A DNA stretch of 64,000 nt from Marivirga atlantica (GTDB lineage Bacteria; Bacteroidota; Bacteroidia; Cytophagales; Cyclobacteriaceae). The position numbers and the translations under genes are program-made. Each line of letters opens with the position of its first letter. The first letter of the stretch is position 1. The stretch is taken from the NCBI RefSeq assembly GCF_016734805.1, contig NZ_JAERQG010000002.1, forward strand, positions 124,001-188,000, given 5' to 3'. This document shows positions 27,805-37,450 of the stretch, one piece after another. Under the pieces are notes generated by a model, which ran no database searches, was not told the origin of the DNA, and was given only the letters and a program-made list of their open reading frames with translations.

Positions 27805-28020
27805 GCACCGAAGGTATTTGTCATTGCGAATCCTTTTATGAGTGAAGCAATCTCGCTATTGATTGCTAGATTGCCACATTTCGCTCGCTCTGCTGGCAAT
27901 GACGGAAATTTTGTGAAGATTGCCACACTTCACCCCGATAGCTATCGGGATTTGGTTCGTAATTACCACAGAAAACAAAGATTGCTAGATGCTGTCATTT
28001 CGTAGCGCAGCGGAGAAATC
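27805..28020. repeat. Composite intergenic repeats (REP-like hairpins)
   Basis: Three pieces lie side by side. First, TTGTCATTGCGA...GCAATCT is inversely repeated as AGATTGCC...GGCAATGACGG. Second, there is a perfect 16-bp palindrome CCCGATAGCTATCGGG at 27934-27949. Third, GTCATTTCGTAGCGCAGCGG followed by AGAAATC at 27994-28020 is the same unit that forms the array at 36.1-36.8 kb. None is coding. The short minus-strand frame across them is spurious. Confidence 0.7.
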
Positions 28021-28144
28021 TATTTTTCTGTTGGTTTAATACCAATCAGATTTGTTAAGCCTTGTATTTATTTTAACACGCAATTGCTCTACAATATATA
28101 GCGCATATTGCTCGTAGCTAATAACTATCAGAAAAATTCAGGCA

Positions 28145-28178
28145 TAAAAAAACCAGCCATTTGGCTGGTTTTTTTTAA
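28145..28178. terminator. Rho-independent terminator
   Basis: A symmetric hairpin AAAAAAACCAGCCA-TT-TGGCTGGTTTTTTT. On the minus strand it follows the lipoprotein stop at 28193 by about 15 nt. Confidence 0.9.
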
Positions 28179-28192
28179 TATATGATCTACTC

Positions 28193-28720
28193 TTAATTCC
28201 CAGTAGGAGTACCTGTAACAGTTACACTCATGTCAAAGTCAAAATCAAAATACACAGGCGTATTGTCCACTGTCATTTCGATAATCATTTTTGCGTTTTC
28301 GTTATTCAGTAAGAACTCTTCAAATTCAGCGATTCTGGCATCTGCTAAATCCTTTAAATCATATGATTGATTGTTATGTGCAGAAAGGTCATAATCTATA
28401 ATATTAATACGTTCATTTTCTAGACCTTCGAAATAAAAAGTCATGTCCATTAAAACTAATTCTTCAGACTCAAAATTTCTAATCCCAAGGGTCATGCTGT
28501 TGATTTCTACATCAGTAATGTCTATACCATTATAAGACGTTTCGAACTCTTCAATTTTGGTAAACTCTGTTGGGTCACCATCTTGGATATCAACTGTATA
28601 TGTTCTTGAAAAATCAATAGGACCATCAATTTCTAATAACTTATCTAAAGCATCGTCATCACAAGAGAATGACATGGCGAAAATGGCAATAACGGTTAAA
28701 AGTGCGAATCTAATTTTCAT
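28193..28720 (-). CDS. Small acidic lipoprotein of unknown function
   Basis: From the ATG at 28720 the protein has a clean lipoprotein signal (MKIRFALLTVIAIFAMSFSC, Cys20) followed by an acidic mature part of about 156 residues. An in-frame ATG at 28747 would add nine residues before the signal and is less likely. The mature part is strand-rich with many Asp/Glu. It resembles no family I know. It ends at a strong terminator and appears monocistronic. Confidence 0.75.
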   Translation of the reverse strand: MKIRFALLTVIAIFAMSFSCDDDALDKLLEIDGPIDFSRTYTVDIQDGDPTEFTKIEEFETSYNGIDITDVEINSMTLGIRNFESEELVLMDMTFYFEGLENERINIIDYDLSAHNNQSYDLKDLADARIAEFEEFLLNNENAKMIIEMTVDNTPVYFDFDFDMSVTVTGTPTGN

Positions 28721-28990
28721 AGTATTATAATTATTTTTATTTGACAAATATAGGGATTGAATTAGCGTTTCTACAACTATTATTTACAGTGTATAACGGG
28801 CAAAATATCTCATTAATCGAATTTTATCATTGTCATTCTTAATACTACTATTGATATTTATTCAAGCTGGCCGTCAATCACTTTATGCTGAACACATTTT
28901 TCATTATAACCGTGCGAAGCAAGCATAAGTAGCAAAAAAAAATGATTTTTAACTACATTTCAGATTCAGGTAAGGCAAAAAACTGCCCAT

Positions 28991-30289
28991 CTATAAATAC
29001 TCACAAGATTTATATTCTAGCTGAATAACAGTCAACTCAGCATCGTCCACAGCCTCAACAGCTTGCTGATAATCCTGATAAGAATTGATAACTACACCGC
29101 TTCTATGTTCAGGCACATAAGAGAAGAAACGAACTTCGAACCATACTTTATCCAGCATAGCCTGTTCTTCTTCTGTTAATGCAGGGCTGCTTTCAGATAT
29201 AAGAACATCCATTTTCTTATCTGCAATAGTCTTCAACTCGTCTGCTAGAAGCGGATCTGTCGGTAAGTTTCTGATGGCACCAATAAGAAGGGTACTCTTT
29301 CCATAACCTATTTTTTCAACATATTCGTCTCCGTATTTTAAGACATAATTAGCCGAATCATTTTCATAAACATTGGCAAGAGAATCTCTCAAATCGAATG
29401 GTAAGCTTATGTTGGTGTAGCCATCAATGTATCTGGTTCCGCCCACTAAAACTCCCTGTTCATTAAAAGGGTATTGTTCAATAATTGATTGGTATAGCTC
29501 AGTGCTTAAAGCAAAGCTCCTGATAAATTCACCGTCAGAAATGTAAGCTTGATCGAGCAGAATATAAGGTCTTACAAAATTATGCGCTTCTAAATATCGC
29601 TCCCAGGAAGGACTGGAGGAGGAAGATTGTAATAATCTAATATAGTTTCCTTCTACTTCTCCAAACGGATTTCCTACCTGTATTTCAAAGTCACTATACA
29701 GTCCATCACCTAATTTTGGTTCGGAGGTGCTTGTTTGCTCAAAGTAAGTGTTATCATTGACATAAACAGATACAGTTCTATTAGAGGCTGATGCATTCAA
29801 TTTGTTTGAGGTTGTAATACTTTCATCCTGACTGGTGTATGTGCTGGAAGTAAGTATGCCATCTGCATATTGATGCGTAGTCACTCCCTTATCTCCATAG
29901 ACTTTTTTCATATCTGGACGTCCATTCTCATAAATCGTTTCTATCCATAAGGAGCCATCAGACTTATAATACTTTGACCATTCAGGCTTATTGTCAATAT
30001 TACGGGCAACTTCCATACTCAGGTGATAAGCACCGAGGGTGCTGTATATTTTGGCAGATTTTATATAGCCATTCTCATGATACTCAAACTCCTTCATAGG
30101 GTTACCGCTAGCAGGATATCTACCTTCTTTAATCCATCCATTTTCATATTGGCTAATTACCGCGAAGTCTGTTGTTGACTGTATACTGAAATCTGGTTCC
30201 TCAATTTCATTTTGAAGATCATCTTTTTTACAAGATGTAATGGCAATTATGAATAAACACAGCAATAGAAGCTGATTAGCTTTACACAT
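28991..30289 (-). CDS. Lipoprotein with an N-terminal MORN-variant-like region
   Basis: A 432-residue lipoprotein (lipobox ITSC, Cys20). Residues ~45-145 contain several MORN-variant-like units (QYENGWIKEGRYPASGNPMK, EYHENGYIKSAKIY, YKSDGSLWIETIYENGRP). The remaining ~290 residues have no recognised domain. It is probably outer-membrane anchored. It is divergent from the UvrA paralogue, with 290 nt between them in which I see no element other than expected promoters. Confidence 0.75.
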   Translation of the reverse strand: MCKANQLLLLCLFIIAITSCKKDDLQNEIEEPDFSIQSTTDFAVISQYENGWIKEGRYPASGNPMKEFEYHENGYIKSAKIYSTLGAYHLSMEVARNIDNKPEWSKYYKSDGSLWIETIYENGRPDMKKVYGDKGVTTHQYADGILTSSTYTSQDESITTSNKLNASASNRTVSVYVNDNTYFEQTSTSEPKLGDGLYSDFEIQVGNPFGEVEGNYIRLLQSSSSSPSWERYLEAHNFVRPYILLDQAYISDGEFIRSFALSTELYQSIIEQYPFNEQGVLVGGTRYIDGYTNISLPFDLRDSLANVYENDSANYVLKYGDEYVEKIGYGKSTLLIGAIRNLPTDPLLADELKTIADKKMDVLISESSPALTEEEQAMLDKVWFEVRFFSYVPEHRSGVVINSYQDYQQAVEAVDDAELTVIQLEYKSCEYL

Positions 30290-30579
30290 TTTAGGTTCTT
30301 TTTAAGGTTAAAATTGGTTTTTTAAAGCAACGAAAATATTACTTCTATCTATTACATACAAAAGTATTTTGTTAAAATAACGTAGTCGTTTTTTTAAGGT
30401 GAAGTGGTAAGAATGTGAATATGCAGCTATTCAATTTGGTTAGCTTAAGTGTTAGAATAATTACAGTTTTGTGTGATCTTTTTCAGGGTGTCAGGTAATC
30501 TCATATTTAATTTCAGAAACAATCGTCCTCCCATATTCTTATTAACTTTAAGTTTTAGAAAAAATAAAAAGTAGCCTTT

Positions 30580-33500
30580 ATGCGCATTACCAATGCCCAT
30601 CAGAATAACCTCAAGCATATTGATCTTACACTTCCTGAGAATCAGCTCATTGTAGTTACCGGTTTATCAGGTTCCGGGAAATCATCCCTCGCGATGGGTG
30701 TAATTGCCAATGAGGGCTACCGTCATTTCCTGGAGAGTCTTCCTGCCTATACCCAACAGAATAGTCAGTTAATACCTACTGCGGAGGTCGATGATATCAC
30801 GGATCTTCCTCCGGTTATCAAAGTGGAGCAATCTAAACGTTTTCAATCTACACATGCAACTTTCGGCACCTTGTCGGAGCTGGCGGCTGTATTCAGAATT
30901 CTTTTTGCGCGCTATTCGGCAGAGGAAACAATGAGTAAATCACTCTTCTCCTTTAATCATCCTAAAGGAGCTTGTGAGGTATGCAGGGGCATTGGTGAGG
31001 CGGAATATATTGATATCAATAAACTGATTGGCAATGAAAATAAGACTTTAAGAGAAGGTGCCATTACCACCACTTTGCCGAATGGTTATATTGTCTATTC
31101 GCAGATAACGGTAGATGAGCTTAACAAGGTTTGCCAGGCACACGGCTTTAGCGTTGATGTACCCTGGAAGGATTTGACAGATGAGCAAAGAGATGTTGTG
31201 CTGAATGGTAGCGAGCGTGTCAAAGTATTTTATGGGAAGCATAGCCTGGAGTCACGCCTGCGATGGGAAGGTATTAAAGCCAAGCCGCGCGAGGAAGGCT
31301 ACTATAAGGGCATGATGCCGATTATGGAAGATATCCTTAGGCGCGATAGAAATCCCAATATTCTAAAATTTGCCAGTGCACACATCTGTCCGAGTTGTAA
31401 AGGAGCCCGCATCAAGGCCGAACACTTAAAATTTAAGTGGCAGTCATTGAATTTTGCCGAATGGATGGATTTGCCTTTAGAGGCACTTCACACTAAGCTG
31501 AAAGCCTTGAAATTGTCAGCAGGGGAGCAGGTTTTAGTAGAAAGGATAACTACTCAATTATTTGATTTGATCAAGCTCGGTATGGGCGAATACCAACTTA
31601 GCAGCCCTAGTGTTGATATTTCTTCGGGTGATGCGCAGCGCATCAAGCTGGTGAATCAGTTGAGTAGCAGGCTGCAAGGCATGCTTTATGTTTTTGATGA
31701 ACCTTCCATAGGGCTGCCTGCCGACTACCAGATTTATTTACGCCATATGCTCAACCGCTTGATCAAGCGAGGTAATACAGTGATGGTGGTAGAACATGAT
31801 TTGAATTTCATCCGCTCAGCTGATTGGATATTAGAGTTAGGCCCTGATGCGGGTATTCATGGTGGAGAAGTGGTTTTCAATGGTTCTATTCAGGAATTTC
31901 TTCAAGCCAAAAAAATAGATAGCCCCACTTTAAAAGCATTGGAGGCTGATCGATCAAAGGAAAATCAATCAGTTCAAGCGCTAAAAGTTGATATAGAAAC
32001 CTTTCATCCTGAAGCTGGAAAGCTTACAGTAATCAGCAGAAAAACACCGGAATCAGTCAGCAGACTTTCTAAATTCTGTGAGGAGGCTGACTTAAACCTA
32101 CTCACTGTCAATGACCAGCCTATTGGTAAAACACCGCGTAGTAATCCTGCTACCTACACAGGTTTAGCAGATAAAATCCGTGATTTATTGGCGAAGACCA
32201 AGGAAGCCAAAGCGCTAAAGTTAGCAAAGGGTGCCTTTTCTTTTAATAACAAAACAGGCAGATGCCCTACATGCGAAGGAGCAGGAGTTATCACCTTGTC
32301 TATGAGTATGATGGGTAGCGTAAACCAGGTATGCCCGAGTTGTAATGGTAAGCGATTTAAGCAGGAAGTTCTTAAAGTACATTGGCAAGAGAAGACGATC
32401 GCTGACATTTATAACCTCAGCGTTGAGGAGGCTTTTGATTTCTTTGAAGAAGAAAAACCGATCAGGCAGATAATTGATTTAATGCTTCAGCTGGGGCTGG
32501 GCTACCTCAAATTAGGACAACCATCTAATACCCTTTCAGGTGGAGAAGCACAGCGCATTAAACTGACGAAGCACTTTGCCAAAAAGTCGAAAAGTACTTT
32601 GCTGGTTTTGGAAGAACCCAGCATAGGCTTACACTATCAGAATGTAAGGCAGTTGCTCAAGGCTTTACATTTACTAAAAGATCAGACGGCAGGCATAGTT
32701 TGCTTTGAAAATCATCAGCTTTTTCAACAGGCTGCAAACTATTGGATCAACAATGCCAAGACATCTGCAAAGGAGCATTTGGAAGAAGAAGCTGAGCAGT
32801 CTCAGGAGGTGATCAGCATAAAAGGCGCTCGTACGCATAATTTGAAAAACCTGAATCTTGAGCTTCCAAAGCAACAGTTGACTGTGGTGAGCGGTATTTC
32901 CGGATCAGGTAAGTCATCTTTGGTTATTGATACGTTACATGGTTTTGGGCTGCAGGAAATGACCAGACAATTTTCAAGTTATCAGCAGTCGCGCGTAGGC
33001 GTGAATTTTCAGTTTGAGGTGGATGAAGTGATGGGGCTAACTCCTACCATTTGTGTCACCAGAAAGGAAAAGAGCTTCAGTTTGAGATCTGATATTGCCA
33101 AGCAAACAGGTATTGATAAATTGCTGCGTTTTGCTTTCTCACGTAAAGCCCAATTTGAAGGAGATGATTTATCAGCCAGCCATTTTTCTAATGAGCATGA
33201 ATTAGGCAGATGTTCTGTTTGTGAGGGTGTAGGTGAGGAGATGATTCCTGATCTGAATAAAATCGTGCCGGATACTGATAAAAGCATAACGAGCGGTTTG
33301 CTAACGCATAATAAAACCCTTGCTGAATATGGTGATCCTGATAGTCAGTACATGGCGATTCTAAAAGCGGTTGGTTCTGAAAATGGTTTTGATCTTGATA
33401 CAGCTTACAGCCAGTTGAATGAAGCGCAGAAACAAATCTTCCTTTATGGAACTGGAGAAAGAAAATGGCAGACTGAATGGCATTACAAGACAAAAACACG

Positions 33501-35076
33501 AACAGGTACACAGCAGCTCAATAAGAAATGGGAAGGTCTGTTGAATTATCTGTCCACAGAATATTATATGACTCGGAAGAATAAAAATATCGAGTCGCTA
33601 AAAGCCTTGTTCTCACCGGAAACCTGCAGCAATTGTAATGGAAGTGGACTACATCCTGAGAGACTGAAATATACATTGTCTGGTGAATCTATCCATGCTA
33701 TAAAGTCGATGGATTTTAACGAGTTGTCCCACTGGCTTGAGCAAAATTATGATTCGGAAACTATTGAAGCACAATTGATTACTAAAATTAAGGAGCAGGT
33801 TCAGAGCACTGTAAGCCGCGCCAGAGAATTACATATTGATCATTTACAGCTCAATAGAAAGTCATCTACGCTTTCAGGAGGTGAGAATCAGCGAGTGGCT
33901 CTTATCAAGCAGTTAAATTCTCCGCTAAAAGGCATTACTTATTTGCTGGATGAACCCACAGCGGGTTTATCTCAGGAGAACATTCCTGATTTGCTCAATA
34001 TCCTGCAAGAGTTAATCCGAAAAGGTAATTCAGTGATAGTAATTGAGCATAACAAAGAGCTAATAATGGCAGCAGATCATCTGGTGCAAATTGGACCTGT
34101 TGCAGGTAAGGAAGGTGGATATCTCATTTATGAAGGAAGTTCTAATGCATTCCTGGAACGTCCGGAATGCCATCCATTCTTAAAAACAGCTGCTGAAAAA
34201 GTGGAGCTGAATCAGCGTGGAGAAATGATTGCTATAGAAGGAATCGAGCGGCATACTTTGATTAAAAAGTCACTGAGCATCCCCGTTGGCGGAATTACTG
34301 CTATAAGCGGTAAGTCAGGTATCGGAAAAACCACGCTGGTAAAGGAAATACTAATACCAAGCATTAAAACCGGAAAAGCGAGCTATTGCGAACAAATAAG
34401 CTTTCCTAAGCAGTATACAGATGTACACTATTTTGAGCCTAAAAAACTGAGAAGCTATGCCAGTACTTTGTTGGTAGATTATTTGGGTTTATTGGGTGAA
34501 ATTACCAGGCAATTTGCCGCTGAAACTAGCTTGAAAGCCAAAGATTTCTCCTACAAAACCAAGAGCAGTCAGTGCCCGAATTGTAACGGAAAAGGCTATA
34601 TAGAAACCAGCTTAGATGTAGCAGCTAATGCCATTGAAAAGTGCGAGGTATGTGATGGTCAGCGTTATAAGCCATCCATATTGATACATCAGCTTGGCTC
34701 TCACAATATTGCCGAAGTACTGGCTATGAATTTAACAGCGCTTGATGGCTGGTTGCGAGAGAGGAAAAGTGGAAATAGGATTTTCGACCTACTTCATCAA
34801 CTGACGGATGTAGGTTTAGGACATCTCAGGTTAGATCAGCCGGTACAATCTCTCTCTTCAGGTGAAAGACAGCGCTTATTATTATTGAAATGGATTGAAG
34901 AACAAGCATCGGGTGAGTTGTTCATTTTGGACGAACCCAGCATAGGCCTTCACTATGCTGATATCGACCTGATGTTTGCCATGCTCGAGCGACTAAGTGC
35001 TCAAAATGATGTGCTGGTGATAGATCACAATCCTTATTTGTTGAAAAAGATTGGCGTAGGGCTGAAGCTTGAGTGA
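30580..35076 (+). CDS. Double-length UvrA paralogue with four ABC halves
   Basis: A 1,498-residue protein against about 940 for UvrA, built as two UvrA-like units in tandem. Half 1 has Walker A at 28-35 (GLSGSGKS), CxxC pairs at 132 and 270, and signature SSGDAQR near 348. Half 2 lacks a Walker A (the aligned segment reads KLTVISRKTPESVSRL) and has EEPS instead of DEPS in Walker B, but keeps PIGKTPRSNPATYTG, a CxxC pair at 562 and LSGGEAQR at 652. Half 3 has Walker A at 772 and signature at 1098. Half 4 has Walker A at 1244 (GKSGIGKT) and signature at 1425. All four halves keep zinc CxxC pairs. Long class III UvrA-like proteins are known; their function is unclear and may be DNA damage, drug tolerance or self-resistance. 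Confidence 0.92.
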   Translation: MRITNAHQNNLKHIDLTLPENQLIVVTGLSGSGKSSLAMGVIANEGYRHFLESLPAYTQQNSQLIPTAEVDDITDLPPVIKVEQSKRFQSTHATFGTLSELAAVFRILFARYSAEETMSKSLFSFNHPKGACEVCRGIGEAEYIDINKLIGNENKTLREGAITTTLPNGYIVYSQITVDELNKVCQAHGFSVDVPWKDLTDEQRDVVLNGSERVKVFYGKHSLESRLRWEGIKAKPREEGYYKGMMPIMEDILRRDRNPNILKFASAHICPSCKGARIKAEHLKFKWQSLNFAEWMDLPLEALHTKLKALKLSAGEQVLVERITTQLFDLIKLGMGEYQLSSPSVDISSGDAQRIKLVNQLSSRLQGMLYVFDEPSIGLPADYQIYLRHMLNRLIKRGNTVMVVEHDLNFIRSADWILELGPDAGIHGGEVVFNGSIQEFLQAKKIDSPTLKALEADRSKENQSVQALKVDIETFHPEAGKLTVISRKTPESVSRLSKFCEEADLNLLTVNDQPIGKTPRSNPATYTGLADKIRDLLAKTKEAKALKLAKGAFSFNNKTGRCPTCEGAGVITLSMSMMGSVNQVCPSCNGKRFKQEVLKVHWQEKTIADIYNLSVEEAFDFFEEEKPIRQIIDLMLQLGLGYLKLGQPSNTLSGGEAQRIKLTKHFAKKSKSTLLVLEEPSIGLHYQNVRQLLKALHLLKDQTAGIVCFENHQLFQQAANYWINNAKTSAKEHLEEEAEQSQEVISIKGARTHNLKNLNLELPKQQLTVVSGISGSGKSSLVIDTLHGFGLQEMTRQFSSYQQSRVGVNFQFEVDEVMGLTPTICVTRKEKSFSLRSDIAKQTGIDKLLRFAFSRKAQFEGDDLSASHFSNEHELGRCSVCEGVGEEMIPDLNKIVPDTDKSITSGLLTHNKTLAEYGDPDSQYMAILKAVGSENGFDLDTAYSQLNEAQKQIFLYGTGERKWQTEWHYKTKTRTGTQQLNKKWEGLLNYLSTEYYMTRKNKNIESLKALFSPETCSNCNGSGLHPERLKYTLSGESIHAIKSMDFNELSHWLEQNYDSETIEAQLITKIKEQVQSTVSRARELHIDHLQLNRKSSTLSGGENQRVALIKQLNSPLKGITYLLDEPTAGLSQENIPDLLNILQELIRKGNSVIVIEHNKELIMAADHLVQIGPVAGKEGGYLIYEGSSNAFLERPECHPFLKTAAEKVELNQRGEMIAIEGIERHTLIKKSLSIPVGGITAISGKSGIGKTTLVKEILIPSIKTGKASYCEQISFPKQYTDVHYFEPKKLRSYASTLLVDYLGLLGEITRQFAAETSLKAKDFSYKTKSSQCPNCNGKGYIETSLDVAANAIEKCEVCDGQRYKPSILIHQLGSHNIAEVLAMNLTALDGWLRERKSGNRIFDLLHQLTDVGLGHLRLDQPVQSLSSGERQRLLLLKWIEEQASGELFILDEPSIGLHYADIDLMFAMLERLSAQNDVLVIDHNPYLLKKIGVGLKLE

Positions 35077-35083
35077 TGAATTT

Positions 35084-36037
35084 TTAATCGTTGAGTGCCG
35101 CTTCTTCCGTTTCATTGATGCCGCTAATGTCAATCGATAGCCGGCCATTGTCATGGCTTATCAAATATTTGAATTTTCTACCCCATTGCAATTCATCAAA
35201 TTTGTAAGACGAGCGTGAATAAACTGATTGTGAGAAAGATTCATCAAAAGCCTTGATTACAACTATTACTTCCATATCTCTGCGCATGAGTTCTTCAGCT
35301 GTTAGGTTTTTGAAAGGGCTTTCATCTGTTATAGGATGTACCAAAGTCCATGAGGCAGGCAGAAATACCACTTTGGAGCGCTCTAATTCCAAAGAATAAT
35401 AATCGCGCATGGCGGAATTTTCCCTAAGCACAGATAAAGAAACATTAGCCTCTACTTCCAGCAGTTGATTACCGCGCGGATTTACCACCCTAAACATGAA
35501 GCCATTAATATTCTTATAGGGTGCAATGATGGCATTTTCACTGTATTTCAAGTGGGCTGATGGCTTTGAGAAACGGCCATAAACCAAACCAGTAGCGAGT
35601 GCAAAACCCAAAAGCCCAAGCATGGATTCAGTAGCGGCCACAATATTGGTTACCAGTCCGGTGGGAGCTACCTGTCCGTAGCCAAGGGTGGTAATGGTTT
35701 GCGCACTAAAGAAGAAGGCTTCCATAAATTGGTGCGTGGCTGTACTTCCTCTAATGCCTGTTAAATGTTCAATGCCTACGAGCATATAAAGCGAAGCAAA
35801 AAGCAGGTTGACGCAGAAATATGTGCTCAGCACTACCACCAGGAACTTGGTCCATGACATTGATACCAGGCTGTGGAAGAAATTGAATTTCTCGAAAAGC
35901 GGTACATTTTCCTTGCGGATGTTAAAGGATCCGTCTTTATTGAGAACACGGTAATGGCCTGATGTAGCTTTACCGCCTAACCCGAAGTCGTTGAACTCTT
36001 CTTTCTGATAGGATTTACGGGTTTCTTTAAAAGCCAT
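35084..36037 (-). CDS. Inward-rectifier potassium channel (KirBac-like)
   Basis: A 317-residue channel subunit. The first transmembrane helix is at ~62-85, and the pore helix and selectivity filter TTLGYG lie at 116-121. The second helix follows at ~128-146, then a ~165-residue cytosolic Ig-like Kir domain (PSAHLKYSENAIIAPYKNIN, FMFRVVNPRGNQLLEVEANV). The layout matches bacterial Kir channels, which form tetramers that pass K+ in the inner membrane. It is convergent with the UvrA paralogue, with only 7 nt between stops. Confidence 0.93.
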   Translation of the reverse strand: MAFKETRKSYQKEEFNDFGLGGKATSGHYRVLNKDGSFNIRKENVPLFEKFNFFHSLVSMSWTKFLVVVLSTYFCVNLLFASLYMLVGIEHLTGIRGSTATHQFMEAFFFSAQTITTLGYGQVAPTGLVTNIVAATESMLGLLGFALATGLVYGRFSKPSAHLKYSENAIIAPYKNINGFMFRVVNPRGNQLLEVEANVSLSVLRENSAMRDYYSLELERSKVVFLPASWTLVHPITDESPFKNLTAEELMRRDMEVIVVIKAFDESFSQSVYSRSSYKFDELQWGRKFKYLISHDNGRLSIDISGINETEEAALND

Positions 36038-36131
36038 TTTCTGCGAGTTTGGATTTTTGCATCAATAATAAATCTACTGATTTTATTTTTACTGAAGTCG
36101 TTGGATATTGTTAAAAATACTTGATCATGTA

Positions 36132-36840
36132 GTCATTTCGTAGCGCAGTGGAGAAATAATATAAATCTTACAGTAATTGAAACTAGATTATGATTTAGAT
36201 TCCTCCATTGCATTACGGAATGATATTCTGAGCCAACAGATACTGTCATTTCGTAGCGCAGCGGAGAAATCTTTCTTATTTAGAAAGGAGATTATCCATT
36301 TTTTTAGGTTTTCCAAAAGATAAATGATGCTTTGGACGTTTAGCTATTACACCTATGAATTTAAACTACTAAACTTCAATTATTTAGATTCCTCCATTGC
36401 ATTACGGAATGACATTCTGAGCTAACAGATACCGTCATTTCGTAGCATGGCAGAAAAATCTTAGTTACTTACAATAGAGATTCTCCATTTTCATAGGTTT
36501 TAAAAGATCAATAATGCTTTGAACGTCTGGCTATCACACTTATGAATTTAAATTGCTAATATTCAATTATATAGATTCCTCCATTGCATTACGGAATGAC
36601 ATTCTGAGCTAACAAGTATCGTCATTTCGTAGCGCAGCGAAGAAATCTTACTTATTTAAAACAGAGATTATCCATTTTTATAGGTTTTAGAAGATAAATA
36701 ATGATTAGGACATTTGGCTATTACACGTATGAATTTAAATTGCTAATATTTAATTATATAGATTCCTTCATTGCATTACGGAATGACATTCTGAGCTAAC
36801 AAGTACCGTCATTTCGTAGCGTAGCGAAGAAATCTAATGC
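36132..36840. repeat. Tandem array of ~187-bp units with REP-like cores
   Basis: The phrase TCCTCCATTGCATTACGGAA recurs at 36201, 36390, 36577 and 36764 (the last with one change), i.e. spacings of 189, 187 and 187. The paired core GTCATTTCGTAGCGCAGCGG plus AGAAATC starts at 36132, 36245, 36434, 36621 and 36808. Within a unit CGGAATGAC and GTCATTTCG are inversely repeated, so each unit can form a hairpin. There is no conserved reading frame. Further single cores lie at 37278 and 27994. Confidence 0.85.
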
Positions 36841-36882
36841 TTTTTGGCTCAATTAATGGATGAAAGATTAAAATAGTCTGCT

Positions 36883-37209
36883 TCACCTAGAAGTAACATC
36901 AGGATGAGGAGGCCACTCCATTATTGTTGAGTTAAGAAAATTCCATTCGGAGTTTTGTCTATTTATCAAGGTCTCTTTCTTTTTTCTATTCCAATCTTTG
37001 ATCTCCTTTTCTCTTGAAATAGCTTCTTCAGCTGTATAATACCTTTCAAAGTATAAGAGATTATAACAAAAGTATTTTCCTGCAAATGATTTCGGATTTC
37101 CTCTGTTAAGATAGTGCTCAATTAATCTTTGCTCAAGATTATTTGTCATGCCTGTGTATAGCACTGTTCTTTTAGGATTTGTTGTTATATAAAAAAAGAA
37201 ATTGCTCAT
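36883..37209 (-). CDS. GIY-YIG nuclease family protein
   Basis: A 108-residue single-domain GIY-YIG protein: YITTNPKRTVLYTGMTNNLE, then RLIEHYLNRGNPKSFAGKY, LLYFERYYTAEEAISREKEI and KDWNRKKKETLI. The catalytic Tyr, the Arg and the Glu of the REKEIK helix are present. These stand-alone UPF0213-like proteins are frequent and often multicopy in Bacteroidota, and their role is not established. The gene lies between repeat units: the ~187-bp array ends 43 nt from its stop codon, and one more repeat core lies 69 nt upstream of its start. Confidence 0.9.
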   Translation of the reverse strand: MSNFFFYITTNPKRTVLYTGMTNNLEQRLIEHYLNRGNPKSFAGKYFCYNLLYFERYYTAEEAISREKEIKDWNRKKKETLINRQNSEWNFLNSTIMEWPPHPDVTSR

Positions 37210-37227
37210 TAATTAAATCATATGATT

Positions 37228-37305
37228 TTAGTTTCCTTCACTGTATTATGGAATTACCTTCTAAATTAACAGATACCGTCATTTCGTAGCGCAGCGGAGA
37301 AATCT
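37228..37305. repeat. Detached unit of the 36.1-36.8 kb repeat array
   Basis: TTTCCTTCACTGTATTATGG, then AACAGATACCGTCATTTCGT and AGCGCAGCGGAGAAATC, match the core half of the tandem unit. It lies on the other side of the GIY-YIG gene from the array and has the same orientation. Confidence 0.75.
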
Positions 37306-37450
37306 TTTTGGCAAACCAAATAGTTCAATATCCAGACTTGCAAAGCTAATTGCACAAATCTCATCTCATTTATTACATATAAACGCTACTTTTTTGTCGA
37401 TGAATAGCTTGTTTTCTTCTTTTTGTTAAAATTGCGTTAAATTTTACCTC

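Noticed and set aside
27693-27926. Minus-strand frame of 77 codons
   Set aside because: It reads through REP-like repeats, so it is not considered a gene.
36132-36840. CRISPR array
   Set aside because: The repeated unit is about 187 bp with similar sequence throughout and no short repeats separated by unique spacers; there are no cas genes.
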